From contig OX345641.1 in the NCBI GenBank assembly GCA_947044365.1, positions 6,780,347 to 6,844,346 on the forward strand: a stretch of DNA of 64,000 nucleotides, read 5' to 3'. The first letter of the stretch is position 1; every line of letters starts with the position of its first letter. Source of the stretch: Petrosia ficiformis. Lineage: Eukaryota; Porifera; Demospongiae; Haplosclerida; Petrosiidae. Shown piece after piece: positions 50,201 through 59,942 of this stretch. Below the pieces are notes generated by a model. It searched no databases. It was not told where the DNA came from and saw only the letters and a list, made by a program, of their open reading frames with translations. A program made the position numbers and the translations under genes.

Positions 50201-50492
50201 TGTTAATTCGGATTGTATAGATAGATTTACACAATGGAAACTACCTCTCAAATCTACAACATCAAGTAGTGGTTATATTACAGATGATTCTGGTTACCTA
50301 CAAAGCTCAAGTGTGGCAAATTCTTCTGCTACTGATGAAGTGATCCAACCAAGGAACAGTATGTATATGCTTGGAAAAGACTTTCACCATTCTTCGAACG
50401 TAACACTAGATCTGAATGATGATTTTTACACAGAGACAAATGAAATAGAATTTGAAATATCGTGTTCTGATGGCTATATTCGAAATAATTAA
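36606..50492 (+). CDS. Gene B: EGF-repeat type I membrane receptor (776 aa), tandem paralogue of A
   Basis: Exons: 36606-36711, 38170-38327, 38598-38751, 40951-41067, 41158-41280, 42117-42239, 42804-42926, 44428-44550, 48108-48233, 48328-48444, 48699-48831, 49504-49555, 49617-50492. The frame is continuous. The layout is the same as gene A: signal peptide ([16 protein letters not shown]), the unrecognised N-terminal domain (VEC, YNCYD, CVFGGC, YCW, AICE), seven phase-1 EGF exons, a transmembrane exon with LKRKKR stop-transfer, and a long Ser/Tyr-rich tail. The transmembrane exon has lost the acceptor used in gene A (cacacag is cacacat at 48672-48678). The next AG, at 48697-48698, restores the same frame with six fewer stalk residues. 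By hand count the last exon is about 85 percent identical to gene A, while the two N-terminal-domain exons are about 60 and 46 percent identical. Role unknown, probably surface receptor or recognition. Confidence 0.86.
38890..39150. repeat. Dispersed repeat, ggttagtacagttgca family (gene B intron)
   Basis: Same ordered words as at 25082-25330: cattttattaattagtaca, catgcatgatgttactatga, cagatacaattacatgtaa. Confidence 0.6.
42660..42698 (+). pseudogene. Relic EGF exon before EGF4 of gene B
   Basis: gatattcttgctgatgatga followed by tcatgggtgtgatg and an intact gtatgtta donor is the 3' end of an EGF1-type exon. The 5' part with the acceptor and first cysteines is absent. It occupies the same position as the relic at 26330-26412 in gene A. 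Confidence 0.7.
43150..43280. mobile_element. Hairpin element, family H2 (diverged)
   Basis: cacagatttataatcgcctt is inverted as aattataaatctgatat-like sequence around a short centre. The same design (gatttataa, ctgatatagcac) is seen at 47640-47770, 53178-53285 and 60115-60500. Confidence 0.55.
43418..43670. repeat. Dispersed repeat, ggttagtacagttgca family (gene B intron)
   Basis: Carries ttggttagtatagttgcaag, catgcatgatgttactacat and tagtataaattatactaaat. Confidence 0.6.
43780..43955. repeat. SINE- or MITE-like insertion with inverted ends
   Basis: ggtagtcagtcactggg at the left is mirrored by cagccactgactacc at the right. On the minus strand the right part has tRNA-like words (tggctgcttgg and gggctcggttccc), so it may be a tRNA-derived element. 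Confidence 0.45.
44225..44350. repeat. Repeat unit, first of two copies in gene B introns
   Basis: The word atcagagagtacggtactac with ctctatgtggggatagcacg recurs at 45230-45340 with small changes. Confidence 0.65.
45230..45340. repeat. Repeat unit, second copy
   Basis: Counterpart of 44225-44350, starting atcagagagtacggtagtac. It ends near ctgaaatctctggtaatat. Confidence 0.65.
46096..46403. mobile_element. Perfect 139-bp inverted repeat (foldback element)
   Basis: Arms 46096-46234 and 46265-46403 are identical on comparison base by base, around a 30-base centre. The arm contains ccctacataa at its inner end and acaagaataataaaa at its outer end. Diverged single-arm relatives lie at about 27500-27600 and 44690-44800 (tcaaaacccaaaaa and gcaacaaaattaaacta words). 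It sits in the large intron between EGF5 and EGF6 of gene B. Confidence 0.9.
46480..46860. repeat. Dispersed repeat, inverted copy (gene B intron)
   Basis: Reverse orientation of the ggttagtacagttgca family: ttttagggtgctgtctactc, tttagtataatttatactaa, and tgcaattgtactaccaataa. Confidence 0.6.
47160..47232. repeat. (TA)n microsatellite
   Basis: A TA tract flanking the H1 hairpin element, as at 18739. Confidence 0.9.
47235..47495. mobile_element. Hairpin MITE, family H1, second full copy
   Basis: Inverted relative to 18771-19025. It ends ggttgccatggtagcat and has a central hairpin with arms carrying gaggatgtgatatagccc and its complement at about 47288-47340. Confidence 0.78.
47640..47775. mobile_element. 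Hairpin element, family H2
   Basis: gcaatatcaggcttataatcacc and ggtgattataaacctgatat form arms of about 35 bp around a centre with repeated ccctcagg. The outer ends carry gtcatg and catgaaat. Confidence 0.7.
48900..49140. repeat. Tandem array, about four units of 55-70 bp
   Basis: Each unit contains atatgtaatatagtgtatag, a variable cttagtgtcataaggttaat and ctgtaactcaataac. Gene A has one related unit (31425-31490), so the array expanded only in gene B. Confidence 0.85.
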
Positions 50493-51830
50493 TAGTTGCA
50501 GTAAATTATTTAACACATTTCAAGTTTTTTGTATATTAATAATTACAGAGATGTTATTGCAATAGGCACAATTTTATATAAGTCATGACATGAATATTTC
50601 CTTTTGATGTTTAATGCTATAATGAAGGATCCAAATGGTATGGATCCCAGTAAAACATTAATAATTATGTTTAATGCTATTGATAAACTAATAATATTAA
50701 TATTCATATGTGAACAGTGGAAGCTATACACAATACACTCAGCATGTTTCTGTGTTTTAAAGCAGTTATACAATGTTTTGTGGTAATACGTACAGCTATT
50801 GGATTCCTCAGCATCCAAATAGACTGCTAAAACAGTATATATCCTAATCAGTGAGCAACTCATGAAGATTACGAACTTCAATAGTTACATAGTATTCACA
50901 ATACTACAAATAATTCTATGCTGGTAGAATTAAACGAGACAGCTCATCAGAAGTGACGAAAGATTGAATAGTTCTTGGTATTTGGGGAAAATCTAGCTAC
51001 AAATTGATGCACTGCTGTTGTGTGAAAATGGCCACATATAATTATTATGTTAATGTAGTTATAACAACATTATTATAATTTAACAATATTTCATGCTCTA
51101 TGAATAAATTGCAGTGGAGACACAATTTAATATTTAACATATTTCATGGGCTTATCACTGAAACCACATTTGGAGTGCTTCGTCATATGCTCGAAACACA
51201 CTCCAAGTGCCTAGAGGCTTATGTCACAAACATGTGACATCAGTCCTCTAAGGGGTAATTACTAATATATCATGATGTATCTAAGTGTTTGTTGTGTTTG
51301 CATACATTGTATTTCGTCTCCTTAGTTACAATAAACACTCTCATTATAATATGTGGAGGTCATTCTTTGTTGCCAAACAGAACCTGAAGGAATGAATTAC
51401 CTATAAATATTTGTGTATGCAAATGTGTTGCCATGTATGTTTTCATTATATTATCCTAAATGTATTGCATGATTTAATATTGTTATTATGACTAAATGTT
51501 AATAGATATGTAAATGTTTTGCAAATCACCATTATGACATAATCCCAGCATACAATTGAACTGCACAAAATAATATTATTTTGTATGATCTCCTCCAAGT
51601 ATGGTATTAAAACATTTCAAGAGAATTATTAATTATGCTAACACTCTAGATCTCTACATACTGTTAATTATCCTTGTGGTTTATTGTGCATGTTTGTTCA
51701 GTCATTTCATGTGCATGATGAGACACTTCCATTATCAAAATCATTAAATGACCATTTAATCAACTGTATGTAATACTACTTTCCAAATTTTATAATAACA
51801 ATCTCATGATTAATTCGAGTGTGATTATCA
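50493..51830. other. 3' flank of gene B, non-coding
   Basis: No exon is supported. A 112-residue minus-strand frame (50881-50543) has no splice or family support and overlaps the likely 3' region of gene B. Confidence 0.45.
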
Positions 51831-52400
51831 GCTATCTATCCATTCAGTCATCTATCCATTCATCCATCCATCCACGAAAATTGGATGGATGAATTGATAG
51901 ATGACTGAATGGATAGTTGGATGGAAGAATGGATAGATGACTGAATGGTTAGTTGGATAGATAAATGGAGATGACTGAATGGATAGTTCAGTAGATAAAT
52001 GGATAGATGGCTGAATGGATAGTTCGATAGATAAATGGATGAGTGAATGGATAGTTGGATTGCAGAATGGATAAATGACTGAATGGATATTTGGATTGAA
52101 GAATCAATAGATAGCTAAATGGATAGTAAGCATGATTATTATTAGGAAATCTCTATGCAAAATTAGCTAAATGTCAAAAGTAAATGTAATTAATTGTAAT
52201 TTTAATTAATAATTTAAATTATTTGCACATTCAGTCAATGACTACAATTAATGAGTAATTGGAACAACACTTATGTATACATAACTGATTACATGTAACA
52301 GCTTAATGGTTGTGTTAAAATATTAACAATTTACATAACCTGTTGAGGAGGCATGAATGATTGCTCATTCCGAGATTTAATTCCTAATTTGCAAACTCAC
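51830..52400. repeat. Tetranucleotide array and flank, inverted copy at 59.09-59.42 kb
   Basis: 51835-52130 holds diverged ccat/atcc and then ggat/gaat repeats (ggatagatgactgaatgg in several variants) that switch strand near 51885, making an imperfect palindrome. The following 52140-52400 (gaaatctctatgcaaaatta, ttacatgtaacagcttaatgg) recurs reverse-complemented at 59090-59300. Confidence 0.75.
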
Positions 52401-52860
52401 GTGTTGTCATTGTAAAAAGTTTTTTTTTATAGCCTGTTGGTCCTTTTTGTTATAGTTATATTATATATAGAGTGGTTCCGAAGGTCAATGGCCCCCTAGA
52501 CATACCCCCGCTAAGATATTTAAATTATTTACTACTCTATTCTATCTGCTTTGATAAATTACAAATTCCTCTACCTTGGATACATGCAGTTTTGTATACA
52601 TCCATTCACTCATTATAATTTGAATGACATCAAGTTCAAAAATTTTTATTTATTGTTTACAATAATAATGGAATGTAGCTATTTCCTTTAGAGTTAATTA
52701 ATGTCATCAGCATAATATTTGACAAAAATATGTATGGGAATATGAGGTAAATAATTATAATAATGTCAATTGTCAATTCTGTATGAAGGCAGGCATATAT
52801 ATAAATATATATAACTTATATTATGTGATTTTATATATATAATGTATATATATGTATATT

Positions 52861-53015
52861 ATATAGTATGCTAATAGGTCCTATATACAAAATATAGGAC
52901 CTGTTTTGTGTCTAAGGATGTGATATAGCCCGAGCCTGTGAGGGCTATATCACATCCGAGGACACAAAACAAGGGTCCTATATTCAGTATATAGGACCTA
53001 TTAGCATACTATAAT
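52861..53015. mobile_element. Hairpin MITE, family H1 derivative
   Basis: The left end agtatgctaataggtcctat and right end ataggacctattagcatact are perfect inverted repeats. Inner arms carry ggatgtgatatagcccgagc and its complement. Confidence 0.8.
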
Positions 53016-53024
53016 ACAATATAT

Positions 53025-53165
53025 TATATGATGGTGTCATCTCCTGCATAGTGTACACAGAGTGGTCAGACAGGTCTATATTTAAAAATATAGACCTCCT
53101 TTTAGGTCTATATACAATATATAGGCCTCACCACATCAAAGGATGATGTCACCATCATACTATAA
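53025..53165. repeat. H1-related partial hairpins
   Basis: gatggtgtcatctcctgcat at the left and ggatgatgtcaccatcatac at the right bracket two tatagacct/aggtctata hairpins. Confidence 0.55.
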
Positions 53166-53177
53166 ATATATATATGT

Positions 53178-53288
53178 ATAGGTTATGTCACAGCACGAGT
53201 GCTATATCAGATTTATAAAACCGAGCCCGAGGGCGAGGTTTTTATAAATCTGATATAGCACGAGTGCCTGTGACATAACCAATATATG
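53178..53288. mobile_element. Hairpin element, family H2
   Basis: ggttatgtcacagcacgagt with gctatatcagatttataaaa is mirrored by ttttataaatctgatatagc and gcctgtgacataacc around a gagcccgagggcgag centre. Confidence 0.75.
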
Positions 53289-53289
53289 T

Positions 53290-53485
53290 CATGATACGGC
53301 GAAACCTTTGTTGATGTCTGACGCTTCTCCTACCTTTTTGTCGGCACTTTGGAGAAGGTAAGCGTTGTTTTCTTGTAGTCTGTTTCGACGGCAGGTGCTA
53401 TATCTGACCGCAGTGCTATATCATATATATAAGTTTTATCCCTGTGGTTTACTTTGATGTTTCGCCGTATCATGACATACATATA
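53290..53485. mobile_element. Element family H3 with gtcatgatacggcgaaac ends
   Basis: The left end gtcatgatacggcgaaac and right end gtttcgccgtatcatgac are perfect 18-base inverted repeats (with an at/tg start). The interior has aaggtaagcgttgttttctt. Two further copies sit at 59943-60110 and 60513-60692. Confidence 0.78.
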
Positions 53486-53489
53486 TGTT

Positions 53490-53960
53490 ACGAACTGATT
53501 ATTAAGCTGACCCATTTATAAATGGGAAACTTGCTATTAAACAGGTCAACCAGCTTTTAAAAATGGTTAACCAGATTCTTAACTAGCTATTCAGTTTACA
53601 ATCTAGGCTGAACGGTTTGCAAGCTAGGCTGAATGATTTGCAAGCCGGTCTATACCAGTTTGTAATTTGGTGATGGGCTATTAAACTGGTCAACTATGCA
53701 CACTCTTAACTAGCTTTCCATTTTGTACTCTAGGATGAGTGGCTTACAGACAGGCTGAATTGTCTCTTAAAATTTTCATATTACTGTATGTATAACAGGG
53801 TAAATATAACAGATACAAAGGAAATTGAAATATAGAAAAAAAGATAAACTAACCAATTAAAAATAACTATATTTGTGACATTTGTATGTATGATTGACAA
53901 CAGCCAATTATAATCAAATACAATAAATATATATATTAAGAGTTTCAAATGCAACTGAAA
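53490..53960. other. Low-complexity degenerate repeats downstream of SCH5
   Basis: Repeated ctaggctgaa, ggtttgcaagctagg and aactggtcaac words between 53515 and 53760. No gene is seen. Confidence 0.45.
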
Positions 53961-53965
53961 GGTTA

Positions 53966-54747
53966 TTATTGACACTTATCACAACGCTGATTGTTGCAAT
54001 TATGATGGCCTAGTTTATTACCCATATAGTTGTACTGCTGTTCACTAACTGCGGTGTTTCCACATTTGAAAGTACAGAAAAACCATTTACAAGTGGATGG
54101 TTTAATGCTATCATCGTTTATTTCGCTCATTTTGCTCCTGATTTTATCAACTACCATTGTTACTGCAACTGGGATCGAAACTTCCATGAAACTTTTTTCA
54201 TCAGAGCAGTTTAATTTCTGATCACCATTAAGTTTTGTTTTTGCCTACGGGATAATAATGATAAACATGTGAGTACAGATCTTTATATTATATATAAAAC
54301 ATTGGTTTACATTCTATACTGCTTACCCATTCACAAGCATCTTTTAATACTGTTTTGAAAATCATATTGGTTTTGAAAATCATATTGGTTTCCTCTGCAC
54401 CTGATCCATCACTGTCAGGTAATCCAGTGAGATGTTCAACTAGAGCACCATAATCAAAGAGTCGTTTTAAAATTGACTCAACTGGTCTAAAATCAGTATC
54501 GGTAATGTTTGTGCTAAGACGCTATGGAGAGATAAATGAAAGATTAAATATTTCAATATAAGTGATCACGATATTTTGGTTCAAAGAAGTAATACAAAGT
54601 CATGACACTCACCAGTATCCTTAAAGTGTCACTGAGCCCTCTTTTTAGATATATGCGTGTACTAGTCACATCAGCTTGACAACTTCCTATGAAGACCATA
54701 GCTGTTAAAAGTAGAAGGCAAATAATTCTCTGATAGCTGCCCTTCAT
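53966..54747 (-). CDS. SCH5: secreted Cys-rich helical protein
   Basis: Minus-strand exons 54747-54613, 54521-54327 and 54244-53966 have GT-AG introns of 91 and 82 bp in phase 0 and give 202 residues. The start is MKGSYQRIICLLLLTAMV, equivalent to SCH1-SCH3; an in-frame methionine lies 15 bp upstream. Signal peptide cleavage is likely after GSC or QA. Exon 2 ends KDACEW and contains a perfect 18-bp internal duplication giving NMIFKT twice. Exon 3 has NCS, the core TCKWFFCTF followed by KCG, and ends with a C-x-x-C motif and CQ, as in SCH6 and SCH7. It is intermediate between the SCH3 and SCH6/7 types. Function unknown, product secreted. Confidence 0.87.
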
Positions 54748-54840
54748 TGTACTGATTTGCAAATTTTAAATTATTATCTTGTCCAATGAAGTATCTTGAT
54801 ATATTACTTTTTTTGTGATACCTGGTGTGCAGCAGAACTT

Positions 54841-54865
54841 TTTTATATACTCATGGTGGATCTGG
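54841..54865 (-). promoter_or_regulatory. TATA box and upstream element of SCH5
   Basis: In gene orientation ccagatccaccatgag is followed directly by tatataaaaaag, about 95 bp before the start codon. Confidence 0.7.
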
Positions 54866-54899
54866 AAATATGCATTCCATAATATATACCCTTTATTGC

Positions 54900-55560
54900 A
54901 ACTGTAATTACAGCAAACACTTCATAATTGAGAATTCACAACTTAATAGTTAAATCATCTTTATTTTATGAATCGACATGCTGACCACTCAGTTTCTGTA
55001 TAATAGTTATGCAACACTGGGCAGGAATATCAATATTATGGGTAACTGTTTGGTGTTGTCTAACAAGAACGTTGATGTCATTATTTGTATTCATTCATCT
55101 GTGGAATTACAGCATGCTTCAGTAACTTGAACAAATGAACATCCATATAATTGAATGATGTGATATACATAACTGATATCATTATACTCATATATAATTA
55201 TAATAACCAAAATTAAAATATGAACTGTAATAGTGAACTATATAGTTAAAACCATATGCTTTACTAGAGGCCTGGTGGTATTGCTATAGAGTGAATTACC
55301 ATTAATGTAACCAAATTAATCATTATCAATGTGCACTCACATGCAGTATGAAACTTTGGTTTGTGGGCAAAGGAATAAGAAGTATTACTATATACAAACA
55401 TAAACCCCAAACAGATATCAGAACTAATCATAAGTATCATGTTGATGAATCTCATATCCTATACAAAATTTACTGTTAATTCATGTTATGTTGTAGAGAT
55501 ATAAACTAATGGGTAAAGAAATTTCTCTCAGTGGGCGTGTAGACCACTACAAAAACAAAG
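54900..55560. other. Intergenic between SCH5 and duplicated segment
   Basis: Nothing coding recognised. Confidence 0.45.
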
Positions 55561-56760
55561 TGATTAAAAATTAATGACTGATTTATTAGTCAGTACAATT
55601 GCACAATTAGTTGGTTGTTCGAGATACATGCCGCCATAGCTACCTGGTACTAACTATATTCAATAATTTTAGGGTGTTGTCTACTCATATTTCATGGCAA
55701 CAACTTAGTATATGATAGCTACTATAAAGTACATGTAATTGTATCTGACCATCAAAAGGTTAATGTAAACAACATAACTATCATAGTTTACTTTCAATAC
55801 TTGGTACCTGAAGCCCATGAAAAAACCACAGGAATGGAACCTGCAACTCCCACGCAATCAATTCAGCTGGTGTTAGATCATCTAAACATAGTAACACTAG
55901 CTGGTTTTTTCATGGGCTCCTGTTGGTACACATTATGTCATGATAACATCATACATGTACCCACAACGTTCTCTATGACAAATTAAATTGAAATTCATGC
56001 TAATTCTTACAACTGTACTAACCAATAAAAATACCATGGAGAAAATATCATGTACTTCTGAAGCAACATATCATGAGCAATTTATTGATCTAATAACTAT
56101 TAATTATTATATAAGTGTTTTCATTATGAAACACTATATCATGTAATTATTATTCTTGTGATCATTAATACTCAAATTGTAAAACTATCATGCATAAATT
56201 ACAACTCTAAAGTTGAATGATAGAGCTATACTGAACATTCCATGCTGAACACTGTATCAGTTGTAGTGTTCATTCTAATTACATATGTGAGCAATTTATG
56301 CTTCCAGTGGGTATATGAAACGGTATATATCCCAGGTAGAAGAATTTGTCATTCATTGTAGCAGATAGAGTGGACCCAAAAGAAGCCTTACAAGGGGGAC
56401 CTCTCCTCAAAATTTCATTTTCAATTTTTTTCAGTAATAAGTATAATTATTCTCACATGTAGCAACTGATCCTGAGCTGGAGAAACAGGTAGTCCTTTCA
56501 AGCTTGTACATGTGACTTGACCTGCTACTTCTAAATCTAAATCCACCCCTGCAGAAATGTTTGAAAACATATAATGTGCCTACAAGCATAGTGTTATAAG
56601 TTTAATAATAATTACTATTCAATCCTTTTATTATAGATTAACTAATAGCAGAATGAGACGACAATATTGGTAGTACAATAACTGAACTCATGAATATTAA
56701 ATTAGTCACATATTACTGGATCACGAACCAACAGAACCCATTTTATTATAGTATTATGTA
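55560..56760. repeat. Inverted counterpart of 13.69-15.11 kb
   Basis: Carries, in reverse order and orientation, the same landmarks as the SCH3 upstream flank. The left part (55560-56035) also contains a copy of the dispersed ggttagtacagttgca family. It is upstream of SCH6. Confidence 0.8.
55812..55918. mobile_element. 107-bp MITE with agcccatgaaaaaacca ends
   Basis: The termini agcccatgaaaaaacca and tggttttttcatgggct are inverted copies with one differing base near the inner end. It is inserted inside the dispersed repeat above. A fragment of the same end (ctgtggttttttcatgggct) lies just upstream of the SCH6 TATA box. Confidence 0.78.
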
Positions 56761-57336
56761 CTCAGATTGCCAACAATTGCAATTTAATTCACAATTGCTG
56801 ATTAAATCTTCAAACATTTAATTACAATTACTATAATTACCATTTACAATGTATCTATCTGTTCATTCCTAAATATTATGCAGCCTACTCATTCAAAATA
56901 CTTATTACTATTACTTTTTATAATCTTTCCGTAAAAATGATTACAATTAATAATTACAAAAACCTTTTTTCACAATAAAATTACTTTTTGTGAAGCAAGG
57001 TAGATTTTTCAGGTTTAAAAAGTATTGTTACAGCATGACCAATTGAATTTTTTTTAACCACAGGAGATGATGCATGTCAGCACAATTAAAGACAGACTAT
57101 ATGTTGTAATATGTAATAATTAGCATAATTATTATACTTGTAGTAGTAATTATTGTCTCCGGTGGAGTTCATTAAAATTCCAAAACTATGAAATCACATC
57201 ATACATACAAATATTAGTTGCAGTTGCCAGTTACTATGCAAAATAACGCAATCAATAATTTCAAGAATTAGAATTAGATCAACATGAATAGCAAGAACAA
57301 ATCATGCCACCTGGAATGTGGTATGATTTGTTAGTC

Positions 57337-57378
57337 CCTGTGGTTTTTTCATGGGCTTCCGAAATAAAGTATATAAAA
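57337..57378 (+). promoter_or_regulatory. SCH6 TATA box with MITE-derived upstream sequence
   Basis: tatataaaa (57370-57378) lies about 108 bp before the start codon in a context shared with SCH7 (aaagtatataaaaga, then ctgttacacaccaaactatc). The agctccacct element present in SCH7 is replaced by a fragment of the MITE end (ctgtggttttttcatgggct). Confidence 0.65.
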
Positions 57379-57485
57379 GACAATTCTGTTACACACCAAA
57401 CTATCAAACCAAAAGAGTCAGCAGGACAAGATAAGAAAATATATCCAGAGTTTTAAATACTCCCTTTTACAAGATTAAAATAGTA

Positions 57486-58568
57486 ATGGAGCATAGCCAA
57501 AGGATGATTGTCTCTCTTCTGCTTCTAGTAGCTATAGCTACTGTAGGAAATTGTCTGTCTCTCCGTAAGAGCAGACAAATTGTTGAGACTCAAGAGAATC
57601 TAGAAGGAGGACTTAATGCCACAGTATACCTACTGGTAAGCATTATGCAGATATACAATGTAATTTGTTATTTACTAATTATTCTATTATAATTTATTTA
57701 CTTACACACTAATTATGAAACAATAATCATTAGATGCATTATAGTTATTAATAATTCAGTGATCTCTCTATCCGTAGGGTGGTAGCAATTATAACAAAGC
57801 AGAAAAAAGGATATTAAATAAAATCTTGGAACAATTCACAAAATTAATTGAGTATAATGGAATAGTCAATCATCTTAATGGATCATCATACAGTAGTGAA
57901 TTAGATGAAGACAAAATCAGTTCAGAGACAATACAAGCAACTAGCCATCTGGTCAATGCTTTACTAATAGATAGTTGTGAATGGGTATGTATATAACTAT
58001 TACATTATTTGTTATCATAATAATAATATTATTATAAATTAAACAATGCATATATAATTATGATTGGCCTATTCATCCCTGGCATGAAGGCAGCAAGAAA
58101 AGTATTTTAGTCAAATTAAACACATAAGCATGCATTTTTTAAAGCCTTGGGACTCTACTACCATCATCTTCCAATATAACAAATAGGAACAATTAACAAC
58201 AGGCTTTTAAAACCCTTATTTCTAAATATCCATTCTATAATGACCTTTTTGTAATCACAACACATTAATAATTATTTTACATGGTATGACTTGTTTCTAT
58301 CATCTTGTAGATAAAAGCTATACTTGGTGTTAATTTGGAATGCTCAGTTGAGAGCTTTTCAAAAGATGTTCTCCCAACTGCAATTAATATGTTGTTAGCA
58401 GATGATATTCTTAATGATCTGCAATCTGATCCATCAGATGCTATGAATGAGTGTACATGGTTTTATTGTAATTTCAATAAATGTGGAGAAACAAACCTTA
58501 CCGAAGAGCAGTACACATTCTATAAAAATAGATTATCTCATTGTCCGGAAATATTTCAATGTCAATAA
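57486..58568 (+). CDS. SCH6: secreted Cys-rich helical protein
   Basis: Plus-strand exons 57486-57635, 57778-57984 and 58311-58568 have GT-AG introns of 142 and 326 bp in phase 0 and give 204 residues. Exon 1 is a signal peptide (MEHSQRMIVSLLLLVAIATV) with GNC at the likely cleavage site, then a basic RKSR that could be a processing site, and an NAT sequon. Exon 2 is amphipathic and ends DSCEW. Exon 3 carries LEC, the core ECTWFYCNFNKCG and three late cysteines. The first ATG after the TATA box in this frame was used. The stop codon overlaps an AATAAA signal. SCH7 is a near-identical inverted copy. Function not recognised. Confidence 0.88.
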
Positions 58569-58569
58569 A
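58564..58569 (+). terminator. AATAAA overlapping the SCH6 stop codon
   Basis: The last codon and the stop read caa taa a, so the poly(A) hexamer aataaa includes the stop. A very short 3' untranslated region is implied. Confidence 0.5.
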
Positions 58570-59090
58570 AAATGTCTCTTTGCTCTATAATTTACTGGCA
58601 CGTGATTTATTAGATTATATATCATTAATTTATAAAATATATAATTAATTTTGTACTTTTAATTAAAACATTAAGCAACATATGGCATTCAAATTTTTAA
58701 ATAATTTATATTATCTTTTTGTAATATAATTATATTTAGGTCATTAATTTTTCATGGTCGCTTGCAATTTATTGCTATTATTATTATTTAAATATATTCT
58801 TACAGACATCATATACATAATTACAATTACATACACACTCAGACACATTTGTAATAATTATAATCTCTATTCTATAGATTTTAAGTTTTCAGCATAATTA
58901 TATATTTGGATCTTCTATGATCTAATGAGAGGGCCTAATGCACTGATGTATATTGGGAAACAGGAATCTGTAAAAATTAAGCCCAGATCATAATTAAATT
59001 CATCTATATAATTATGTATGCAAACTGACGTGAATACTATGATCTCCCATGGTTAGCAAATGCACATTTTAACTATACAATTGAAATGAA
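58570..59090. other. AT-rich intergenic stretch
   Basis: Nothing coding recognised downstream of SCH6. Confidence 0.5.
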
Positions 59091-59420
59091 TTCAACTATA
59101 TGTTGGAATGAGCACTCATGCCCCCTCAACATACTATGTAAAATGTTAATGTAATAGCCTAATACAACCATTAAGCTGTTACATGTAATTAGTTATACAT
59201 ATAGTTATACATAAGGGTTGTAATCATTGACTAAATGTTAAATTATTACAATGAGTTACATTTACTTACTTCATCTACCTAATTTTGCATAGAGATTTCC
59301 TAATGAGGATAATTTGCATCATCTATCTATCCATTCATCCATCCAACTATCTGTTCATTTAATTAATCTAACCATCTATCCATATATCCGTCAGTCATCA
59401 TCAAACTACCGAAATTATAT
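59090..59420. repeat. Inverted counterpart of 51.83-52.40 kb
   Basis: gagcactcatgccccctcaaca, cattaagctgttacatgta and attttgcatagagatttcct, followed by ccatctatccat repeats, match the downstream flank of SCH5 in reverse complement. SCH5 and SCH6 thus sit in mirrored positions. Confidence 0.75.
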
Positions 59421-59454
59421 TCATTCATCTACGCGGTTGCGGTTAAAATTAATT

Positions 59455-59885
59455 AAGAGTAGGCGTAGCAAAGGCCTGACGTCACAAAGGTGCAGAAACA
59501 ATGGTGAATCGCTGGGTTCCAATGTCCCTAGTGATCGTGTGAGTTTGTTTCGATTTGACGATTTCCAAAAGACAAAGCACTAATGAGTAAATGGGAGAAG
59601 CAAGTTCCAAAAACAAGAGACAGATGGAAAACGACTGAATGCTCGTATTTATGAAGTGAGCATTTCACTGACTGAAGACTGCTTCGAACGGTTGACTTTT
59701 CTTCCAAGTTTGGAGTTAAAAAAAAGACAGTTGAAACCTGGTGCTATCCCAACTATATTCCATCGACAACAGTCAATAAAAGATCAACAGAAACTGTCGA
59801 TATCACGAAAAAGACCATGTACTGAGAAGAACGAAGACGATATTGGAACATCAGTTATGGAGAAGACACGGGGTAAATTTTACAA
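59455..59885 (+). pseudogene. Broken THAP-domain transposase gene, N-terminal part
   Basis: Across frameshifts one reads the order of a THAP domain: CRNNGE, the VSLFRF strand, a KWEKQVP helix segment, RDRWKTTECS, SEHFT followed by DCFE, and LKPGAIPTIF. At least one stop and one or two frameshifts (near 59580 and 59665) break it. The final stretch, 59656-59885, is still open and basic. This is the DNA-binding end of a transposase; the catalytic part lies beyond the inserted hairpin block. Confidence 0.65.
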
Positions 59886-59942
59886 AAAAGATTATAAATA
59901 TAAATACAATAATAATAATAATAACATATATATATATATATG

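Noticed and set aside
50543..50881. 112-residue minus-strand frame after gene B
   Set aside because: No signal peptide, splice sites or relatives; AT-rich 3' flank.
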